In this document: positions 59,213 through 64,000 of the stretch, one piece after another
How positions within the stretch are numbered: the stretch's first letter is position 1
How the letters are laid out: each line of letters begins with the position of its first letter
From: Chamaecyparis obtusa
Taxonomy: Eukaryota; Streptophyta; Pinopsida; Cupressales; Cupressaceae
Direction of reading: 5' to 3'
NCBI GenBank assembly: GCA_027943335.1
Contig: BSBK01003560.1
Span: 434,001-498,000, forward strand
DNA: 64,000 nt
Notes under the pieces: generated by a model
The model's input: only the letters and a program-made list of their open reading frames with translations
The model's database searches: none
Told to the model about the DNA's origin: nothing
Program-made: the position numbers and the translations under genes

Positions 59213-59880
59213 ATGATCACAAATGAGGAGTACCACATAGTGAATATCAACAACTAAACAAATAAAGAGAGATCAAACACTTCACACAATGCCTTGAAGG
59301 TAATAGAAATGATGCCCTAGCTCTCAAAGCTCGCAGGTCATCAAGCATTCCAAATGAAAAGATGTAAACAATGCCAATATTAAACAGTGAGCTCATGAAA
59401 AATGTATGATGCCCTAGCTTGCAGCCCGTGATCCATCAAGACATTTCCTCATGAAATGATCATAAACGGGAAGTACCACATAGTGAATATCAATAGCAAA
59501 ACAAATAGAGAGAGATCAAACACTTCACACAATGCCTTGAAGGTAATAGCAATGATGCGCTAGCTCTCAAACCTCGCGGGTCATCAAGCATTCCAAATGA
59601 AAAGATGTAAACAATGCCAATATTCAATAGTGAGCTCATCATAAACAATGTATGATGCCCTAGCTTGTAGTTCGCGAGCCATCAAGACATTTCCTCATGA
59701 AATGATCATAAACAAGGAGTACCACATAGTGAATATCAACAGCAAAACAAATAAAGAGAGATCAAACACTTCACACAATGCCTTGAAGGTAATAGCAATG
59801 ATGCCCTAGCTCTCAAAGCTCGCGGGTGATTAAGCATTCCAAATGCTAAGATGTAAACAATGCCACTATTAACATTCATA
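59213..59880 (-). repeat. CACTA array resumed: about three inverted 240-bp units
   Basis: Continues from 37617 after the ATGAT duplication. Units recur near 59213, 59455 and 59700, with CATCAAGACATTTCCTCATG, GAGATCAAACACTTCACAC and AATGATGCCCTAGCTCTCAA. Confidence 0.88.
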
Positions 59881-60245
59881 TTATGCCATTAAATCAACAA
59901 ATGACATCAAAATGAAATTGAGTTAATGAGAAGACAAAGCTCAAATGCCTACCTCAAGTGCCAGTGCGCTCTTCCCACATGGTGTCGGCCTCTTCGTGCA
60001 AGCCAAACTCGAATGCCCTCTTCACGTTACACAAAAGTGTAGTGTCATCTTTGTGGTAGCTCTACAAATTCACAAATTAAAAATGACACTTTCTTTTTCT
60101 TTTTTTTGGTTTATAACCAAAGGGGTGTTGCAATTATGATGTCATCATTGCTATTACAACATCATTGGGGGCACTTGCAAAAAAAAACACAAAAAACAAA
60201 CACAAATTGTAGTGTCATCGAAATTCAACCCCAAATATTGTAGTG
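59881..60245. repeat. CACTA right subterminal region
   Basis: Contains TGTAGTGTCATC twice (about 60036 and 60208) before the terminal ATTGTAGTG at 60237-60245. The first copy is paired with a diverged copy near 31229 (GCAGTGTCATC). Confidence 0.6.
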
Positions 60246-60248
60246 ATA

Positions 60249-60694
60249 GCACCAATTCATCTAGCAGATATAGTGTGTATCTGAGATCAGAAGGTTGTAG
60301 CCTTCATCACTCGAGCAGTGAGCTCTAGGATAGTGTGCCCCACCCCTAACAGGGTTATTGTAAAAGACTCCTAAAAGGGTCTGACCTTTGACCAGGTCAC
60401 TTTACTAAAAGCATTGTAAAGAATAACTCCTAACAGGGTTGCAGATCTTCTAACAAGGATCATAAAACACTAGTGCAGTTCTTAGTGGGTGTCAATTCCC
60501 ACGGGGGTTTTTACCTATTTGGGTTTCCCTGTAACCATATTGGTGTTATGTGTTGTGATTGTTTATCTTGTTTACTTTGATGTTCATATCAGTACTTAAG
60601 CAATCAAGTTAAGATTCAAGAGTTAAGAAATTATAAAGATATAGTGAACACTAATTCACCCCCCCCCCCCCTCTCAGTGTTCCCATTCCTAACA
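60249..60694 (+). repeat. Layer 2 3' LTR, right part
   Basis: 446 bp collinear with the last part of the 5' LTR. It has a run of 13 C at 60659-60671 and ends CCTAACA before the GAATA duplication. Confidence 0.92.
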
Positions 60695-60699
60695 GAATA

Positions 60700-61201
60700 T
60701 AGGATGAATGGAATGAATTAATTATGAGCATCAAACTTTTCTTTTTGAAAATCATGATTATAAGGTGATCTATGAGTCACTATTTATTTCCTTCCTCTTT
60801 TATATTCATGATGTTTGACAGATTTATATTACTTATGGTTAAACTATATGTGTGATCTTCATGGTTGTGGAGATATATTTTCATAATATAGTTTGATGAT
60901 ATTATGTTGTGTTTAGTTTTCATCATTTTAGAAATTAGTACATTGAATTAGTTATCTGTTCATGGATGTATCATGGTGATGAACACTCATTAGAAACCTC
61001 TCCTACTCTTTGGTTAAGAGCACACCTCATTTACTATAAAAAATAGCACAAAAACATAATCATTGCAAATTTGTCATAGGGAATTGTACCGATAAAATAC
61101 AGATATCAAACTGTTATTCCTTATTTTCATTTTTTTCAATTTTTGTTGATAGAGAGGCCTCCTGAGGGAGTCAATATTATAAAAGGCTAATTTGTTAACC
61201 A
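60700..61201 (+). repeat. Layer 1 5' LTR, right part
   Basis: Continuation of 7267-8392 after removal of layer 2. It ends TTGTTAACCA shortly before the primer-binding site. The matching part of the 3' LTR lies beyond the window, so this boundary is inferred. Confidence 0.55.
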
Positions 61202-61210
61202 AAAATTTTT

Positions 61211-61228
61211 TGGCGACTCTACTAGGGA
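61211..61228 (+). promoter_or_regulatory. Primer-binding site of layer 1 (tRNA-Arg type)
   Basis: TGGCGACTCTACTAGGGA closely resembles the TGGCGACTC...CTGGGGA sites of Ogre-type elements. Confidence 0.65.
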
Positions 61229-61323
61229 AAGAATCGAAGTACTAGTGTCTTCTTTTCTCATGAATATAAAAGGTACCTTCCCTAGAATGAAAGTTGGAGG
61301 CTCTATTTTTAGAATTTTGAATC

Positions 61324-62500
61324 ATGCCATTGCTTCAGCAAAGACCATCATGTGCCACTTATATAATTGATGATGATGATGACAGTGATGAAGATGAAGA
61401 CTATCCCTCTTGTGGCACAATTATGGGTAACTCGGTAAATGTGGATTTCCTAAAATGTTTTTATGGCGGCATGCAATTTCAGCCCCACGAGGTACACCCA
61501 TCTTTATTTTGAACCTTACAATATATAGAACAAAATGTTAATAATAAAGCTCTCTATCTTGCTCCTTGTCAAACGAGCTCTAGTGTCTCTAAAGAAAATA
61601 AATCTACACTCATAGATAGTGTAATATCAAAAAGTAAGATTGTTAATGAGAAAATGTAGGAAGATATAAAAGATAGTGTAGAAATACATCATTCATCTAT
61701 GGTGTACTTCAATAATAAACTCAAGGTCCTTATCAATGGAGTGAATGGTCATTTTCCAATTCCCATGGAAGAATTTTCAGATTGCAAAGAGGAACAAGGA
61801 AGTCACTTTCTCGTTGATGAAATTATTCAAAACACATGGAGGGTGGCAAGGAAGTGGATGCAATAGAAAATAAAGGTTCCATGGAAACAGATGCTAATCA
61901 AGAAGAGAGTACACGTAAAATATCACAAGTACCTTCATTTTCTTCAAGACAAGAAACTTTTTCCTCTAAAATTATACTTGATGAGTTCTCAGTTAATGAC
62001 ATTTCCGAAAAGAAAATTGAGGATTATCTTAATGATAAATTTGAAAAGTTTGAATTTATCAATGGGAGTTGTAATGAAAAACTCTTGGAAGGATAAGTAA
62101 AGAGATGTCCTTTGTTTGAATGTGTCTCTTCAAAAAGCATATCTTCAAAAATTATATCATGTGAGACACAAAACTATGGAATAGAAGATGAGGTGAAGGA
62201 TGCCCATTATGTTTTGATAGTATTTTTGTTTCAAGTGGTTGCATAAAATTTTTAGATGATGAGGAAGTTGGTTCAAATTATACAAATATTTCCGAGGCTT
62301 GCATTTCTATGGAAAGTCTTTCAGCCATCAATAAAGAGATAGATTTATTATTGGCACTAGCAGATAGGTTCCCACATCAAAAATTATAAGAAGGCTACCC
62401 AATTCTTGGATCTAGTTTTCTCAATCATCAAGAGGGCCAAGTCAAAGGTGATGAAGATATTGATAAAAAGACAAAAATTATCACATAGAAAGATTCATAA
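61324..62500 (+). pseudogene. Degenerate ORF in the layer 1 internal region
   Basis: The frame from 61324 begins MPLLQQRPSCATYIIDDDDD and continues through stops (61510-61512 and later). A shifted frame at 61836-62096 (METDANQEESTRKISQVPSF ... NDISEKKIEDYLNDKFEKFE) looks like one acidic protein. It stands where Ogre-type elements carry an extra ORF or gag, but I recognise no domain. Probably a truncated remnant. Confidence 0.4.
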
Positions 62501-62944
62501 ATCTATGATGAGAAGTGGATTTTGGGCTAGGAGTGTGTTTACAGGTTATTGTTGCATGCTATCAATCTGAAAATCAGCATTGAGGAGTTCACCATGTGGC
62601 CATTGTTCTTAAGCAAATAGCTTGGTCACAACCCTTTTCTTCGAGAGGGTTCATATTTCTCCCAACCTATAAATGGTTTTGCATAATTTATCCGGGGCTT
62701 TCTTGAGGTAAGGGGCTTCTTGCACTATCCCTTTTGTATATAAAATTTTATCTTGATGTAGGATGTAGAAAGTTTAGACTTGTCCATTTTTGTTGTGCCC
62801 ATTTCTCCTCTACCCTCTACAAAGCATCTCCCTTTATTCATGCATATTGACTATAATTTCTCTATGAATTAAGCATTGGCCTATACCAAAAATTCTAGGT
62901 TCCTTGCTTTGTCCTTGCAATCCTCGTCCCCAATCAGAGCCAGT
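62501..62944 (+). other. Non-coding end of the layer 1 internal region
   Basis: About 440 bp before the 3' LTR. No good polypurine tract is visible immediately upstream of 62945. Confidence 0.4.
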
Positions 62945-64000
62945 TGTTGCCCATTTTTGGACTAGAATTTTTTAAACTTTCCATCAACTCAAATAGCTTC
63001 ACATCCAGGAAATAAAAGGTCTCAAATTTGGATTGATAATCTCTGCAATATTCAATACAAGAGCTTTGAAGTGACCACTCAGTATTTCCATTAAGGATGA
63101 ACTTGTGTGAAGAAGCATCTTGATACCCATATTTAGAATCCATGAAAGTCTCGACTCACTCATAGAAAGAGAAGCTTTAAGAAATAATGGTTCAACATGT
63201 TTTTGGACTTACTCAAGGTTACAACTTGGCTATATTTGTTTTATCGGGTTTATAAAAGAAGGAAAATTTGAAGAAATTTATCATCTATGAGAAATCAAGC
63301 TCATCAGCAATCACGTGGTGCTTGATTGTGAGTTTGGGGCAAAGGAGAAAAAGCCTCCAAAGAAAAATGCCCACCGTGTTTCCAAGTGGAAAATGTGTGC
63401 TCAAAAAATGTTGTGTTTAGTCGATGGTATAGGGACCATAGGTTGAGAAGGTGAAGCATGTTGGATATGTGGTGCTTGAGCATGAGTTTAGGCAAAAAAA
63501 AGTACCTAAAGTAAAGTGTATGTCATGTTGAAAGGTGAAAAATGTGTGCTCTAAGAAATGATCGCCTTGTACTTATTGGTATAAAATTTGAAAATGAAGG
63601 AAGCCACATTTAGGCTTATACAGTGCCTAGACCCACTAGCGAGAAAGAATATCATGGACATGTGGTGTCTAAGCGTAAGTTTTGGGTGAAAGAAAAAATG
63701 CATCTAGAGAAAAATGTCCATTGTGCTACCATGTGGAAAACACACACTCAAGATGAGGTTTAAGGTTTTGAGCAAGGCATAAAGGAGAGAACGCATGACA
63801 CTTGGCCTGACAATTCCATTTAGTTGGTTGTTTTAGTTATTCGTTATTTCTTTGATAACACTTTATTTCCCTATTTTAAAGAGGAACGTTACATAACCAT
63901 TGAGAAGGCGAAGGGACTATATAAAATTGTTTGAAACTTTTAACAAGGATCAATAATTTTTTTTCAAATTTCCCCTATTGTTGTGACAATTGAGTGTGAC
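62945..64000 (+). repeat. Layer 1 3' LTR, left 1056 bp (window edge)
   Basis: Direct copy of 7267-8392, about one in five positions different by eye, continuing past the window. Confidence 0.75.

Overview
This window is plant nuclear DNA made almost entirely of transposable elements nested inside one another. It is AT-rich with no dense gene content. The primer-binding sites (initiator-Met-, Asp- and Arg-type), Tat/Athila-like gypsy coding regions, a CACTA-type transposon, LINE remnants and a 5S-bearing Cassandra-like LTR all indicate a vascular plant with a large genome. A gymnosperm is plausible, but that is inference and no diagnostic gene is present.

Layout. Bases 1-7266 are older flanking DNA: a possible terminal exon (143-409, +), two candidate exons on the minus strand (3623-3910), and decayed LINE pieces (RNase H/zf-RVT end near 2.2-2.7 kb, reverse transcriptase near 5.4-5.9 kb, ORF1 with a zinc knuckle near 6.8-7.1 kb). 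From 7267 to beyond the right edge lies one nest, read from its boundaries and target-site duplications (TSDs). Layer 1 is a short Ogre/Tat-like LTR element (7267 to >64000) whose 5' LTR is split by layer 2. Layer 2 is a Copia-like element (8393-60694, TSD GAATA) with a coiled-coil/zinc-knuckle gag and a long extra ORF but no pol. Layer 3a is a 9.6 kb Tat-like element without pol, on the minus strand inside that gag (10088-19655, TSD GAAAG). Layer 3b is a CACTA-like transposon in the 3' LTR of layer 2 (24830-60245, TSD ACA/ATA). Layer 4 is an Athila/Tat gypsy element inside the CACTA (37618-59212, TSD ATGAT) with degraded gag-pol and an additional ORF. Layer 5a is a second copy of the pol-less Tat-like family, splitting the integrase of layer 4 (43872-53657, TSD GTATG/GTATC). 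Layer 5b is a Cassandra-like solo LTR with a 5S rRNA-derived core in the 3' LTR of layer 4 (about 58324-58582).

Removing the insertions in reverse order makes each host element contiguous: the gag of layer 2 rejoins in frame, its 3' LTR becomes 1119 bp against 1123 bp for its partner, and the integrase of layer 4 is restored around the second and third acidic residues. LTR divergence judged by eye rises from the inner to the outer layers, as nesting order requires.

The most novel-looking items are two non-autonomous LTR families with large conserved ORFs of unknown function. One is the pol-less Tat-like family (Ser/Pro-rich ORF, triple tandem mini-hairpins, two copies here). The other is the Copia-like gag-only element with a second ORF of about 1,080 codons. 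The CACTA element carries a two-exon GRF zinc-finger gene, an 845-bp tandem array with built-in hairpins and two long foldbacks, and shows no recognisable transposase.
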